Positions 1-8,893 of a DNA stretch of 64,000 bases are shown piece after piece; position 1 is the stretch's first letter, and each line of letters begins with the position of its first letter. The position numbers were made by a program, and so were the translations under genes. The DNA is taken from contig JBBIQS010000012.1 of the NCBI GenBank assembly GCA_037442205.1, positions 45,292 through 109,291 on the forward strand, read 5' to 3'. Origin of the DNA: JBBIQS01 sp037442205 (GTDB lineage Bacteria > Myxococcota > Myxococcia > Myxococcales > UBA5297). Under the pieces are notes generated by a model that did not search any database, was not told the DNA's origin, and worked only from the letters and a program-made list of their open reading frames with translations.

Positions 1-686
1 ATGTCCTCGGAGAAGCCGGCGAAGAAGTTCGAGTCGCTGGCCATGTTGATCTCGGCGTGCAGCTTGACCCGTGGGGAGGCCCGCCGATTCGCATCGCCGG
101 CGTTCATCGGGGCCGGAGCAGGGGCGGCCGGAGCCGGGGCGGCGGCCGCGCGCGGCATGGGCGGCGGGACCGGAGCGGCCATCGGCTTGGGGGCGGCAAC
201 CCTGGCTGCCTCGGCGGCCTTGGCCGCCTGAGCGGCCTCCGCAGCGAGCTTGGCCAGCTTGGTCGACATCTGCGAGGCCATCGCCTCCAATGCCTCGATT
301 TGCAACCCGATGCTCTGCAGGGAGTCGGAGCGGGTCTTGACCGCCGCCTCCTCGGACTGGATGGCCTGAGTCCGGGCCGCCAGGGCCTGCCTGCGCAGGG
401 CGAGGGCATTGGCGGCAGCCGGGCTGGCGGCGTGCTGCGGCACCGCGATGGCCATGGCGTTGGCGAAGACGTCCTCGGCCTCGGAGCGGACCGCGGTTCC
501 GATCAGCTTCTGTAGGTTGGCGCGGGCGGCGTCCAGCCGCACTTGGATCTTGCGCGCTGCGGCATCGACTTCGGCGCCGCGAGTGTGCAACTGGGCTTCC
601 CGGCCTGCCAGCGAGCGTTCCTGATCGGCGAGGGCGATCCACTCCCCTGCCGGCGTTCCCGGCAGCGGCACAGTCTGAGACGACAT
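1..686 (-). CDS. PilZ-domain protein with coiled-coil N-terminus (C-terminus cut by window edge)
   Basis: Only the first ~228 residues are present and the reading frame runs off the left edge. The protein starts MSSQTVPLPG and has a long, charged, alanine-rich helical region (about residues 17-150) that should form a coiled coil. An Ala/Pro-rich linker follows (about 155-195). The last visible residues, RRASPRVKLHAEINMASDS, match the start of myxobacterial PilZ domains, which bind cyclic di-GMP through an RxxR motif near this point. AAGGAG sits about 7 bases before the ATG. The likely role is a c-di-GMP-responsive effector. The core of the PilZ domain is outside the window, so the family call rests on its first ~30 residues. 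Confidence 0.7.
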   Translation of the reverse strand, partial: MSSQTVPLPGTPAGEWIALADQERSLAGREAQLHTRGAEVDAAARKIQVRLDAARANLQKLIGTAVRSEAEDVFANAMAIAVPQHAASPAAANALALRRQALAARTQAIQSEEAAVKTRSDSLQSIGLQIEALEAMASQMSTKLAKLAAEAAQAAKAAEAARVAAPKPMAAPVPPPMPRAAAAPAPAAPAPAPMNAGDANRRASPRVKLHAEINMASDSNFFAGFSED

Positions 687-778
687 CCTGGGGCTCCTTG
701 GACTCACTAGGCCGCCTGTTCACGGCCGGGTACTACCCTTTTGATGTAAGGACAGGCGGCGAGTTGCCGCGGCCACTG

Positions 779-1801
779 CTACCGGCCGGTAGGGAGCCCT
801 ACCGCCCGGCAGACCTCGTCCATGACCGGGGCTGCGATGGCCTTGGCGCGGTCGGCGCCTTTCCTCAGGAAGGCTTCCACCGCCGCCGGGTCATTCTGCA
901 GCTCCAGCCGGCGCTTGCGGGCAGGGTCGAAGACCCCGTGGAAGGCCTCCAGCAGCCGCTTCTTGTACTCGCCGTAGCCGGTCCCGCCCTTGCGGTAGCT
1001 CTCCTCGACCAGCGCCAGCTCGGCCGGCGAAAGGAAGAGCTTGAGCAGTTGGAAGACGGTGTTGGTGGCGGGATCCTTGGGCGCCTCGACCGGGGTCGAG
1101 TCAGTGACGATGCCCATGATCTGCTTCTTGAGCGCCTTGTCGTCGCCGAAGAGGTCGATGGTGTTGCCGTAGCTCTTGGACATCTTCTGGCCGTCGACGC
1201 CCGGGACCACCGCGGTGGTATCGAGGATCATCGGCTCGGGCAGCTTGAGGATCCCCGGAGCGTGGCCCTTCTGTGCGCCGGCGGCATCCTGTGGGTCGTA
1301 GCCCTTGACGAACATTTGGTTGAACTTGGTGGCGATGTCGCGGGCGAACTCCAGGTGCTGCTTCTGGTCCTTGCCCACCGGCACCAGGTCCGAGCGGTAG
1401 AGCAGGATGTCGGCGGCCATCAGCACCGGATAGGCAAACAGCCCAAGGTCAGGCGAGATGCCGCGGGCAGTCTTGTCCTTGAAGCTGTGGCCACGCTCGA
1501 GCAGGCCCATGGGCGTGACACTGCCCAGAATCCAGTTGAGCTCGGCGTGGTAGGGCACATCCGACTGGCGGAAGAGCACCGCCTTGTCCGGATCGAGCCC
1601 GAGAGCCAGGAAGTCCAGGGCGACGCCCAGGGTGTACTGGCGCAGCTTCTCCGGATCGCGGACGGTGGTGAGCGCGTGGTAGTTGGCGATGAAGTAGAGC
1701 GCCTCGCCCTTGCCCTGCAGATCGACGAACTGCCGGATGGCGCCAAAGTAGTTGCCCAGGTGCAGGATGCCCGAGGGCTGGACTCCCGAGAGAATTCGCA
1801 T
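779..1801 (-). CDS. trpS: Tryptophanyl-tRNA synthetase
   Basis: Class I aminoacyl-tRNA synthetase that charges tRNA-Trp. The 340-residue protein begins MRILSGVQPSGILHLGNYFG, where HLGNYFG is the HIGH-type ATP motif next to the SGVQPSG segment typical of TrpRS. The second signature, KMSKS, is intact within VDGQKMSKSYGN. Length is normal for bacterial TrpRS. The frame stays open another 44 codons upstream, but that extension is low-complexity and has no family resemblance, so the ATG at MRIL is chosen. A GAAGGGAAG Shine-Dalgarno-like stretch lies just upstream. It is separated from the PilZ gene by 92 bases on the same strand and could be transcribed with it. Confidence 0.97.
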   Translation of the reverse strand: MRILSGVQPSGILHLGNYFGAIRQFVDLQGKGEALYFIANYHALTTVRDPEKLRQYTLGVALDFLALGLDPDKAVLFRQSDVPYHAELNWILGSVTPMGLLERGHSFKDKTARGISPDLGLFAYPVLMAADILLYRSDLVPVGKDQKQHLEFARDIATKFNQMFVKGYDPQDAAGAQKGHAPGILKLPEPMILDTTAVVPGVDGQKMSKSYGNTIDLFGDDKALKKQIMGIVTDSTPVEAPKDPATNTVFQLLKLFLSPAELALVEESYRKGGTGYGEYKKRLLEAFHGVFDPARKRRLELQNDPAAVEAFLRKGADRAKAIAAPVMDEVCRAVGLPTGR

Positions 1802-2087
1802 GGTTGGTGAGGTGCTTCCCTTCGGCTCGAAAGAGTTTCCGCCCCAACATACCACTGCCTCGGCCTCGGGGAGCGGGCGATGGCTGCTGGCTCCACGCAG
1901 ACGCCGCCGGCTTTGCCTGGACGGTTCGCCCACTCACTCGCCGCGCCGCCACGTCCGCTGGTGAAGAGAGGCGCGGCGGCGAGGTCCGCCGCGCACGCCG
2001 CACCTCGGTCTCGCCATCGACGGGAAAACCGGCAGGCGGGGCAAGCGGGACCTTCCCCGCGCCACACCGAGCGCTCATCTTTCAGCA

Positions 2088-2639
2088 ATGCCAGCCAGCG
2101 AGCCCCGTTTTGAATGCCAACTGGACGAGCTTCCCTCGATGGGCCGGGCACTTCCTCCCGCAGACCGCCTGATGCTCCGGGTGGCCAAGGCGCTGTCGCG
2201 GCGCTTAGACTCCGCCCGCGCCTACCTGCGAGGGCCCAGCCCCAGCGTGGGAGCCCCTATGGCGGCGCCTGCGGCGAGGCCCCTGCGGCTGGGGCTGCAA
2301 CCCGGGGAGCTGGTTCGGGTCCGCTCGCGCGCAGAGATCCAACGGACTCTCGATCAGTCGGGCCGCTGCGCCGGGCTGGCCTACACCCCGGTGATGGACC
2401 GCCACTGCGGCCAGACCTTCAAGGTGCGCAAGCGCGTCGGGCTCTTCTTCGACGAGCGCACCCGAAACATGCTCAGGGTGCGCGACGTGGTGATCCTGGA
2501 CGGCGCCTTCTGCGAGCCGGCCGGCGGCCTGGGCGTCGACTACGCCGGCTGCACCCGCACCTGTTTTCTCTTCTGGAAGGAGGCATGGCTCGAGCGGGTG
2601 ACGCCCGGTCCGCCCGCGGAGTCGGGGAGGCCCGCATGA
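2088..2639 (+). CDS. Conserved cysteine-containing protein of the type found in polysaccharide loci
   Basis: A 183-residue soluble protein with no signal peptide. The N-terminal third is variable. The conserved part begins near residue 70 with LGLQPGELVRVRSRAEI, a small-barrel-like segment, and continues with KVRKRVGLFFDER. The C-terminus carries clustered cysteines (FCEP and GCTRTCFLFWKEAW). I recognise this arrangement from proteins encoded among glycosyltransferases in exopolysaccharide clusters, but its biochemical role is unknown to me. Its stop overlaps the next gene's start (ATGA), so the two are probably translationally coupled. No clear Shine-Dalgarno precedes the chosen ATG, and later in-frame ATGs at 2139 or 2172 are possible. 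Confidence 0.7.
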   Translation: MPASEPRFECQLDELPSMGRALPPADRLMLRVAKALSRRLDSARAYLRGPSPSVGAPMAAPAARPLRLGLQPGELVRVRSRAEIQRTLDQSGRCAGLAYTPVMDRHCGQTFKVRKRVGLFFDERTRNMLRVRDVVILDGAFCEPAGGLGVDYAGCTRTCFLFWKEAWLERVTPGPPAESGRPA

Positions 2640-3805
2640 TTCGCGTCAGCGAGGTAACCAGCCGTCAGCAGTTGCAGACCTGGACAGGGCCCTGGCAATC
2701 GCTGGTCGAGCGCGCGCCGGAGAGCGACCTGTTCCAGAGCCCGCAGTGGCTCCTCCCCTGGCTGGACGCCTTCTGGAACGATCGGCCGCTGGCGTTCCTG
2801 TTCATCGAGGATGGCGAACGGCTCATCGGGCTGGCGCCGCTGGTGCGCGACCGCGGCGGGGAGCTGAGCTGCCTCGACTCGTTCACCCTGCCCGTCAATC
2901 CCCACACCCGCCGCCTCGATGTGCTCTTCGAGCGCGACCCGCGCTCGGTGCTGGAAGCCGTTCTCTCCCACCTTCGCGGCGCCTATCCCCGGGTGCGGCT
3001 GACGCTGCCCCAGTGCCGCACCGACTCCGCGGTGGTCCACGCGCTGACCGGCATCGTCACGGACCAGCCCTGGAGCTCGTCGCTGCAGCAATCTCGCTCC
3101 GCCTCGCCGATCGTCCGGCTCGGCGACAGCTTCGAAACCTACCTGGCGTCGCGACACAGCCACGCCCGCCAGGAGCTGGAGCGCAAGGTGAGGAAGCTCG
3201 CGCGCGAGTGGACGCCGGAGTGGACGGTGGCCTCCTCTCCCGAGGAGTGCACCCGGGCGATGCCGGCGGTGCTGGCCATCGAAGAGAAGAGCTGGAAGGC
3301 CGAGGACGGCACCGCGCTCCACTCGCGGGAGAACGTGCGGCGCTTCTACCTCTCAGTCGCCCGGAGGATGGCCGCGGCCGGCTGGCTGCGACTCTACCTG
3401 CTGTCTCTCAACGGCCGGCCAGCGGCCTACATCCTCGGGGCACAGTTCCGCGACGAGTACCTGGCCATCAAGACCTCCTATGACCAGGAGCTGCGCCGGG
3501 CCTCGCCAGGACAGGTGCTCTTTCACTACGCGTTGCGCGACTCCTTCGAGCGCCGTCTGGCCGTATTCGACTTCCTCGGAGACGACTCGCGCTGGAAGAC
3601 CGAGCTCGCCAACGGCGCGCGTGCCCACCTGAGCATCTGCGCCTCCTCGCAGCTGGACGCCTACTGCCGCTGGTGCATCATTCGCGAGAAGGGACTCAAG
3701 CCTCTGGTACGAGAGGCCGCGCCCGGGCTGGTCGCCCTCAAGAGCCGGCTGGCGAGCCGACCCGACCGGAGGCCGCCGAGCGCACCTCGCCGAAAAGAGG
3801 GCTAG
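2636..3805 (+). CDS. GNAT-family acyltransferase (CelD/BioF2-like)
   Basis: A 389-residue cytoplasmic protein with the two-lobed GNAT layout of the Acetyltransf_6/CelD group. An N-terminal half contains FQSPQWLLPWLDAFW and GLAPLVRD. A charged middle segment (SHARQELERKVRKLAREW) and a C-terminal lobe with AAYILGAQFRDEYLAIKTSYD and SPGQVLFHYAL follow. Relatives modify surface glycans or their precursors, and the coupled upstream gene fits such a role, but the substrate is unknown. The start ATG lies in the 4-base overlap with the upstream stop codon. It converges on menE with 44 bases between the stops. Confidence 0.85.
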   Translation: MIRVSEVTSRQQLQTWTGPWQSLVERAPESDLFQSPQWLLPWLDAFWNDRPLAFLFIEDGERLIGLAPLVRDRGGELSCLDSFTLPVNPHTRRLDVLFERDPRSVLEAVLSHLRGAYPRVRLTLPQCRTDSAVVHALTGIVTDQPWSSSLQQSRSASPIVRLGDSFETYLASRHSHARQELERKVRKLAREWTPEWTVASSPEECTRAMPAVLAIEEKSWKAEDGTALHSRENVRRFYLSVARRMAAAGWLRLYLLSLNGRPAAYILGAQFRDEYLAIKTSYDQELRRASPGQVLFHYALRDSFERRLAVFDFLGDDSRWKTELANGARAHLSICASSQLDAYCRWCIIREKGLKPLVREAAPGLVALKSRLASRPDRRPPSAPRRKEG

Positions 3806-3849
3806 CCGCCGCAAGCGCGGGCAGACTCGGCTCACCCGGCCTTGGCCCC

Positions 3850-5286
3850 CTAAGGGCGCCCGCTGCCTGCTCGCGCAGGGTAGCCGAATGAGCGCAGCAG
3901 CCCACCGAGAATCCTGGCAGCCCCAGCCCGGTCCGGCTTGCCGTTCGACAGCACCGGGAGCGCGGGCACGTAGCAGAGCCGCCGGGGAAGCTTGAAGCTG
4001 GCCAGCTTCGCTGCCAGCTCCTCCGCCAACCGCGCCTCTGCGGGCTCGGCGCCCGGGGAGAGGACCACCGCCGCCGCTACCAACTGCCCCCAGGTCTCGT
4101 CGTCGACTCCGAAGACCAGCGCCTGCTCGATCTCGCTGCAGGTTTGCAGCACCCGCTCGATCTCCAGCGGGTACACGTTTTCGCCCCCCGTGACGATCAG
4201 GTCGCTGCGCCGACCGCGCAGGTGGAGGCGCCCCGAGAAATCCAGCGCCCCGAGATCTCCGGTGTCGAACCAACCGCCATCGAGCGGCGCCCGTCCCAGA
4301 TAGCCGCGCATCAGCATCGGCCCACGCACGCGGATGCGCCCCACCTCCTCGGCAAGAAGCTCGCGGCCGTCCTCGCCGACGACCGACACCTGGGCGCCGG
4401 GCAGCGGACGGCCGTTGCCGGGCTCGCCGGTGGCGCCCGGGCTCTGGCTGCTCACCTGGGAGCAGGCCTCGGTCAGCCCGTAGGTAGTCAACGCCGGGAC
4501 GCCACGAGCGACGCACTCGTCGATCAGCCCCTGCGGCGCCGCGGCACCGCCGAGCAGCACCCCCCGCAATCGCGAGAGCGCGCCCGCGCGGTCCGCCGAC
4601 AGCAACGCCCGCAGGGTGGTGGGCACGGCCGAGAGCAGCGTCGCCCCTTGCCGCTCGATCAGGTCGAGGACTTCCGCCGCGTCAAAGCGCTCGCAGAGCA
4701 GCAGCGGTTTTCGCGCTCTCAGGCAGCGAGTGAAGATCGACAGTCCGCCGATGTGGGTCAGCGGCAGGGTGAGAACCCAGCGTTCCTCCGGCCTCCAGCC
4801 CAGGTTCTGCTCAGAGGAATTGGCGCTGGCCATCAACGCGCGCCGCTGGAGCACCGCTCCCTTGGGACGCCCGCTGGTCCCCGAGGTGAACATCACCAAC
4901 GCCGGCAGGTCGGGATCGACTACATCAGCTACGGCAGCCCCCTCCCCTGGTGCCGCCAGCGCTTCGAGCTGGGCCTCGTCCAACACCAGGGAGGCGCCCG
5001 ACTGGGCGACCAATTCCGCGCGCTCGGCCGGGGTGAACCGCGTGTGGAGCGGCACGAAGGAGACGCCGAGCTCGAGCAGCGCGGCGACCGTCACCAGCGA
5101 CTCCGGGCGATTAGGCAGAGCCAGCGCGACCGGCGCCGCCGGGCTGGCCCCGAGGCGCACCAACCGGTCGGCGGCGGCTATCGCGCGCTCGCTCAGCTCG
5201 CGGTAGCTCAGCGTCCTTCTGCGAAAGACCAGGGCCGTCGAATCGGGTCGTTCACGCGCTGCCTTGCGGATGCTCAGGCTGTCCAT
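3850..5286 (-). CDS. menE: o-Succinylbenzoate--CoA ligase
   Basis: Adenylate-forming enzyme that activates o-succinylbenzoate with ATP and CoA for naphthoate ring closure by MenB. The 478-residue protein has the ANL motifs in order: FTSGTSGRPKGAVLQR (phosphate loop), YGLTEACSQ, DTGDLG, GGENVYPLEIE and the C-terminal lysine loop LSNGKPDR. The start MDSLSIRKAARERPD is chosen because the open frame upstream is non-homologous. It overlaps the end of menC by 13 bases. It is the last gene of the eleven-gene menaquinone operon. Confidence 0.95.
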   Translation of the reverse strand: MDSLSIRKAARERPDSTALVFRRRTLSYRELSERAIAAADRLVRLGASPAAPVALALPNRPESLVTVAALLELGVSFVPLHTRFTPAERAELVAQSGASLVLDEAQLEALAAPGEGAAVADVVDPDLPALVMFTSGTSGRPKGAVLQRRALMASANSSEQNLGWRPEERWVLTLPLTHIGGLSIFTRCLRARKPLLLCERFDAAEVLDLIERQGATLLSAVPTTLRALLSADRAGALSRLRGVLLGGAAAPQGLIDECVARGVPALTTYGLTEACSQVSSQSPGATGEPGNGRPLPGAQVSVVGEDGRELLAEEVGRIRVRGPMLMRGYLGRAPLDGGWFDTGDLGALDFSGRLHLRGRRSDLIVTGGENVYPLEIERVLQTCSEIEQALVFGVDDETWGQLVAAAVVLSPGAEPAEARLAEELAAKLASFKLPRRLCYVPALPVLSNGKPDRAGAARILGGLLRSFGYPARAGSGRP

Positions 5287-6356
5287 TGCCCCTCCGCCAG
5301 GCGCGCGAGGATTCGGCGCTCGCGCTCGGAGAATCCAAGTCCCGGCGCCGGACACGGCCTCAAGACCGCGGAGGGCTTGGTAGCCAGCCCGCGACCCCAT
5401 GCGCGCGCCCCGGGGTGGGAGTCCAGGCCGCACGCGAGCGGCGGGTCCCGCAGCGAGAGCGCCAGTTGGCGGGTCGCGGCGAGAGCCACCGGTCCGTCGA
5501 AGAGATGGGTGACGATCACCCCGCGTCCGCACCGGGCGGCCTGCTCCGCCAGCTTCCGGGAGGCGCCCAAGCCAAGCATCGCTGGCTTGATCACGACCGC
5601 CGCACACCCCTTCGCGCGAACCAGGGGACCGCCGAGCCCGGGGATCGACAGCGACTCGTCGGCGGCCCACGGAGTTGCCGTCTGCCCGAGCCGCAGCAGC
5701 GCCCGCCCATGCACCGGCTCCTCCACCAACTCGAGGTCCAGCGCCTGGAGTTCCTCCAGCCGGCGGCGGGCAGTCGGAACCGGCCAAGCGCCGTTCGCGT
5801 CCAGGCGAAGCGCCACGCCCGCGCCGAGCCGACGGCGCAGCGTCTCGAGCTCGCGCAGTTGTCGTTCCCAGCTCGCGTCCGGATCAAGCTTGAGCTTGAC
5901 GGCCTTGAAGCCGCGCTTCTCGAGCTTCAGAGCGCTAGTCAGCCGAATCGAGGCCGTGGCGCCCGTAACCAGGCCGTTCAGCGGGACCTCGCTGAGCGGC
6001 GCCGCCCCTCGCAGGCACTGGGCGGCGGAGGTGCCCCAAAGCTGGCCGGCCAGGTCGAGCAGTGCCGTTTCCAGGGCGAAGCACGCTGCCGCCGGCAGCT
6101 GCGGAAGCCGAGGAAGACGCTCGCCCGATGTCGCGCTCAGCCGGCGGTGTGCGCCGTCGAGGGCGCGAGCGCAGGCTGCCACGGTCTCCCGCGAGTACCC
6201 CGGCAGTGGCGAGGCCTCGCCGAAGCCGATGGCGCCGCCGCGCTCCCGGACCGCCAGCAGCAGGTATTCGCGCTCGCAGACCGATCGGCGCCCCGCCCGC
6301 GCCGGCGCGTCCAGGCGCCGGCGCAGCAGAGTCAGGCTCGAACCGTCGATGCGCAT
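5274..6356 (-). CDS. menC: o-Succinylbenzoate synthase
   Basis: Enolase-superfamily dehydratase that converts SHCHC to o-succinylbenzoate. The 360-residue sequence shows the expected active-site pattern: a KxK pair in AVKLKLD, metal ligands in RLDANGAW, ELVEEP and AADES, and the second catalytic lysine in VVIKPAMLG. The start ATG is 4 bases after the menA stop, consistent with coupled translation. Its position between menA and menE makes the assignment firm even though MenC sequences diverge strongly and resemble other enolase-family enzymes such as dipeptide epimerases. Confidence 0.93.
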   Translation of the reverse strand: MRIDGSSLTLLRRRLDAPARAGRRSVCEREYLLLAVRERGGAIGFGEASPLPGYSRETVAACARALDGAHRRLSATSGERLPRLPQLPAAACFALETALLDLAGQLWGTSAAQCLRGAAPLSEVPLNGLVTGATASIRLTSALKLEKRGFKAVKLKLDPDASWERQLRELETLRRRLGAGVALRLDANGAWPVPTARRRLEELQALDLELVEEPVHGRALLRLGQTATPWAADESLSIPGLGGPLVRAKGCAAVVIKPAMLGLGASRKLAEQAARCGRGVIVTHLFDGPVALAATRQLALSLRDPPLACGLDSHPGARAWGRGLATKPSAVLRPCPAPGLGFSERERRILARLAEGQWTA

Positions 6357-6360
6357 CCGC

Positions 6361-7263
6361 TCACCACAGTCCCGCCACGAGCAGCGCCCCGTGGAAGGTC
6401 ATCAGCCGCGCAGTCCCGCCCAGATGGCGGTTGAAGGCCGGGGTGATCGGCTCGGAATACACCGCGCGAACCATCGGGATTGCCAGCGGCATGCTCAGCA
6501 GCGTCAGCAGCACCTTCGGGCCGGTGAAGCCGGCCGCCCACAGCGCAGCCGGGACCAGGTAGGCCGAGGCCACCAGCAGGGCGTATTCCCCGGCGGCGAC
6601 GTTCCGGCCGAATCGCACCGCCAGCGTCCGCTTGCCTGCGACCACGTCGGTCTGCGCATCGCGCACGTTGTTGACCACCAGGACTGCCGTCGCCAGGGCG
6701 CCCACCGGAATCGACGCCGCCCAGGACAGCATCGGCACCGATCCCATCTGGACGAAGGCGGTGCCGCAGACGGCGACGAACCCGAAGAAGATCATCACGA
6801 ACAGATCGCCCAGCCCGTGGTAGCCCAGCGGCCAAGGTCCGCCGGTGTAGAGCACTCCGGCCGCCACCGAGGCCACGCCGATCGCCACCACCGCCGGTCC
6901 AGCCGCCCAGACAAGATAGAGCCCAGAGAGAGTCGCCAGCCCGAAGCTGGCGACCATCCCCGCGCGCACCGCGCCCGGAGACAGCAGCCCGGCCTGTGTC
7001 ACGCGGGTCGGTCCCACGCGCTCGGCGGTGTCGGCGCCCTTCTCGTGGTCGAACAGGTCGTTGGCGAAGTTAGTGCCGATCTGGATGAGCAACGCTCCGA
7101 GCAGCGCCGCCAGCGCGGGCCCGAGCTGGAGCCCGCCCTGGGCATGGGCCACCGCGGTGCCCACCGCCACCGGCACCGCCCCGACCAGCAGCGTCGCCGG
7201 CCGCGAGGCCATCAGCCAGGCCTTCGCCGAACCGGCCTGCACAGTCGCTGACGTGGCGGTCAT
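6361..7263 (-). CDS. menA: 1,4-Dihydroxy-2-naphthoate polyprenyltransferase
   Basis: UbiA-family integral membrane prenyltransferase that attaches the polyprenyl chain to DHNA, giving demethylmenaquinone. The 300-residue protein has about eight or nine hydrophobic helices. The first Asp-rich motif is seen in NFANDLFDHEKGAD and the second in NNVRDAQTDVVAGKRTLAVR. PTRVTQAG and the final GTARLMTFHGALL are typical of MenA. ATG overlaps the menB stop by four bases. The polyprenyl substrate is presumably made by the synthase encoded earlier in the same operon. Confidence 0.95.
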   Translation of the reverse strand: MTATSATVQAGSAKAWLMASRPATLLVGAVPVAVGTAVAHAQGGLQLGPALAALLGALLIQIGTNFANDLFDHEKGADTAERVGPTRVTQAGLLSPGAVRAGMVASFGLATLSGLYLVWAAGPAVVAIGVASVAAGVLYTGGPWPLGYHGLGDLFVMIFFGFVAVCGTAFVQMGSVPMLSWAASIPVGALATAVLVVNNVRDAQTDVVAGKRTLAVRFGRNVAAGEYALLVASAYLVPAALWAAGFTGPKVLLTLLSMPLAIPMVRAVYSEPITPAFNRHLGGTARLMTFHGALLVAGLW

Positions 7264-8087
7264 GGGAAGCGCTTGAACTTGGTGAAGTCTGGGCGACGCT
7301 TCTCGAGGAAGGCGGTCTTGCCTTCCTTGGCCTCGTCGGACTGGTAGTAGAGCAAGGTGGCGCTCCCGGCGAGCTCCTGCAGCCCGGCCTGGCCGTCGCA
7401 GTCGGCGTTGAGCGCGGCCTTGAGGAAGCGCAGCGCGGTCGGGCTGTGCTCCAGCATCTGCAAGCACCAGGAGATGGTCTCCTTCTCCAGGTCGGCCAGC
7501 GGGACGACGGTGTTGACCAGGCCCATCTGCAGCGCCTGCTCCGCCGAGTATTGGCGGCACAGGAACCAGATCTCGCGGGCCTTCTTCTGCCCGACGATGC
7601 GCGCCAGGTAGCTTGCGCCGTAGCCAGCGTCGAAGCTGCCGACCTTGGGCCCGGTCTGGCCGAAGCGCGAATTGTCGGCGGCGATGGTCAGGTCGCACAT
7701 CAAGTGCAGCACGTGACCGCCGCCGATGGCGAAACCGGCGACCTGGGCAACCACCGGCTTGGGCAGCGTGCGGATCTGGCGCTGCAGATCGAGCACGTTG
7801 AGGCGGGGAACGCCGTCGTTGCCGACGTAACCTCCGTTGCCGCGCACCCGCTGATCGCCGCCGGAGCAGAAGGCCTTGTCGCCGGCGCCGGTGAGGATCA
7901 CCACCCCGACCTTCTCGTCGTCGCGCGCTGCGGTGAAGGCGCGGGTGAGCTCCATCACCGTGAGCGGCCGGAAGGCGTTGCGCACCTCGGGGCGGTTGAT
8001 GGTGATGCGGGCGATGCCCTCCGCGCAGGTCTGGTAGAGGACGTCCTCGTAGCCCGCGGCGGGCGAGCTCCAGCGCACTTCGGTCAT
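7260..8087 (-). CDS. menB: 1,4-Dihydroxy-2-naphthoyl-CoA synthase
   Basis: Crotonase-fold enzyme performing Dieckmann-type ring closure of o-succinylbenzoyl-CoA. The 275-residue protein is close to the enterobacterial form: CSGGDQRVRG, FAIGGGHVLHLMCDLTIAA (oxyanion hole), FGQTGPKVGSFDAGYG with the catalytic Asp, and the diagnostic C-terminus YYQSDEAKEGKTAFLEKRRPDF. The start MTEVRW is preceded by AAGAAGAACCC and overlaps the menH stop (ATGA). It is placed between menH and menA in a continuous overlapping operon. Confidence 0.97.
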   Translation of the reverse strand: MTEVRWSSPAAGYEDVLYQTCAEGIARITINRPEVRNAFRPLTVMELTRAFTAARDDEKVGVVILTGAGDKAFCSGGDQRVRGNGGYVGNDGVPRLNVLDLQRQIRTLPKPVVAQVAGFAIGGGHVLHLMCDLTIAADNSRFGQTGPKVGSFDAGYGASYLARIVGQKKAREIWFLCRQYSAEQALQMGLVNTVVPLADLEKETISWCLQMLEHSPTALRFLKAALNADCDGQAGLQELAGSATLLYYQSDEAKEGKTAFLEKRRPDFTKFKRFP

Positions 8088-8893
8088 GGGTTCTTCTCCT
8101 CTTGGCTGAGGCTCGCCGCGAAGCGAGCCAGGATCTCTGCGAGCTTGGTCGGAGTCTCGAGCGCCAGGTTGTGGCCAGCGCCTTCGATCACTTGATGGCG
8201 GCAGTATCTCGGAAAACGGCTGGCCATCTCGCGGGCCAGGCCGGTGAATTTCCCGTCGAGCGAACCGGTGAGCAACAGCACCGGCAATGACAGCGCGGCC
8301 AGGCGATCGCCCAGCGGCGGCATCTTCCCCTGCCCGAGCTCGGTCATCGCCCAGGCAATCCCCTCGACGGTGTGCTCGCGCCGCTGCTGCTGTTGGCGTG
8401 CGAGCCGTCCGGCGGGAACTGCTGCTTGGCTCGCGAAGAGAGGCAGGGCAGCCCAGGCTTCGGCGAATGCAGCGAGGCCGTCGGTCCTGATGCGGGACGC
8501 CTGCTCGTGATCCCAACGCGAGCGCTCGGCTCGGTCGGACTCTTCGGTGAGCCCCGGGTGCGCGCCAATCAGCGCCAGACCCCGCAGAGCCTCCGGCCGC
8601 AGGCAGGCCGCGGCCAACGCCACGCGCGCGCCCATCGAGTAGCCGACCAGGAGCGGCCGAGAGGACGGGAGCGCCGCCAGCAACTCCTCGGCGGCCGCCA
8701 TCAGTCCATCGACACCGGGACGCCATGGGGCCGGCCCGTGGCCCGGCAGGCAGGCCAACGCAGCCGGCCCACGGTCTGGAATCGCCGCCAGCGTCTCGTC
8801 CCACATCGCCGGCCGCCCGAGGAATCCGTGGACCAGCGCCAGCGGAATTCCGCCTTCTCGGCCCGGGCGCAGCTCCCAGAGCGCGCCGCTCAT
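8084..8893 (-). CDS. menH: SHCHC synthase, alpha/beta-hydrolase
   Basis: Eliminates pyruvate from SEPHCHC, the MenD product, to give SHCHC. The 269-residue alpha/beta hydrolase has the oxyanion segment LVHGFLGRPAMWD, the nucleophile elbow VGYSMGAR (Ser), a late Asp in LTGSLDGKF and the His in EGAGHNLALE. MenH proteins are hard to separate from other hydrolases by sequence alone. The assignment leans on the position between menD and menB, overlapping each by four bases. Confidence 0.9.
   Translation of the reverse strand: MSGALWELRPGREGGIPLALVHGFLGRPAMWDETLAAIPDRGPAALACLPGHGPAPWRPGVDGLMAAAEELLAALPSSRPLLVGYSMGARVALAAACLRPEALRGLALIGAHPGLTEESDRAERSRWDHEQASRIRTDGLAAFAEAWAALPLFASQAAVPAGRLARQQQQRREHTVEGIAWAMTELGQGKMPPLGDRLAALSLPVLLLTGSLDGKFTGLAREMASRFPRYCRHQVIEGAGHNLALETPTKLAEILARFAASLSQEEKNP

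Noticed and set aside
1..624. Several overlapping plus-strand open frames at the left edge
   Set aside because: They are Arg/Gly-rich, low-complexity antisense frames of the minus-strand PilZ gene, which has coherent sequence and a ribosome site.
1971..1994. Nine-base-pair hairpin GCGCGGCGG/CCGCCGCGC between trpS and the next gene
   Set aside because: No T-tract and it lies between divergent genes, so a terminator role is unlikely; chance GC-rich pairing is sufficient explanation.
4144..7251. A 1035-codon plus-strand open frame
   Set aside because: Opposite strand of menE, menC and menA; its translation is His/Arg/Gln-rich with no family signature. Long antisense frames are expected at this G+C content.
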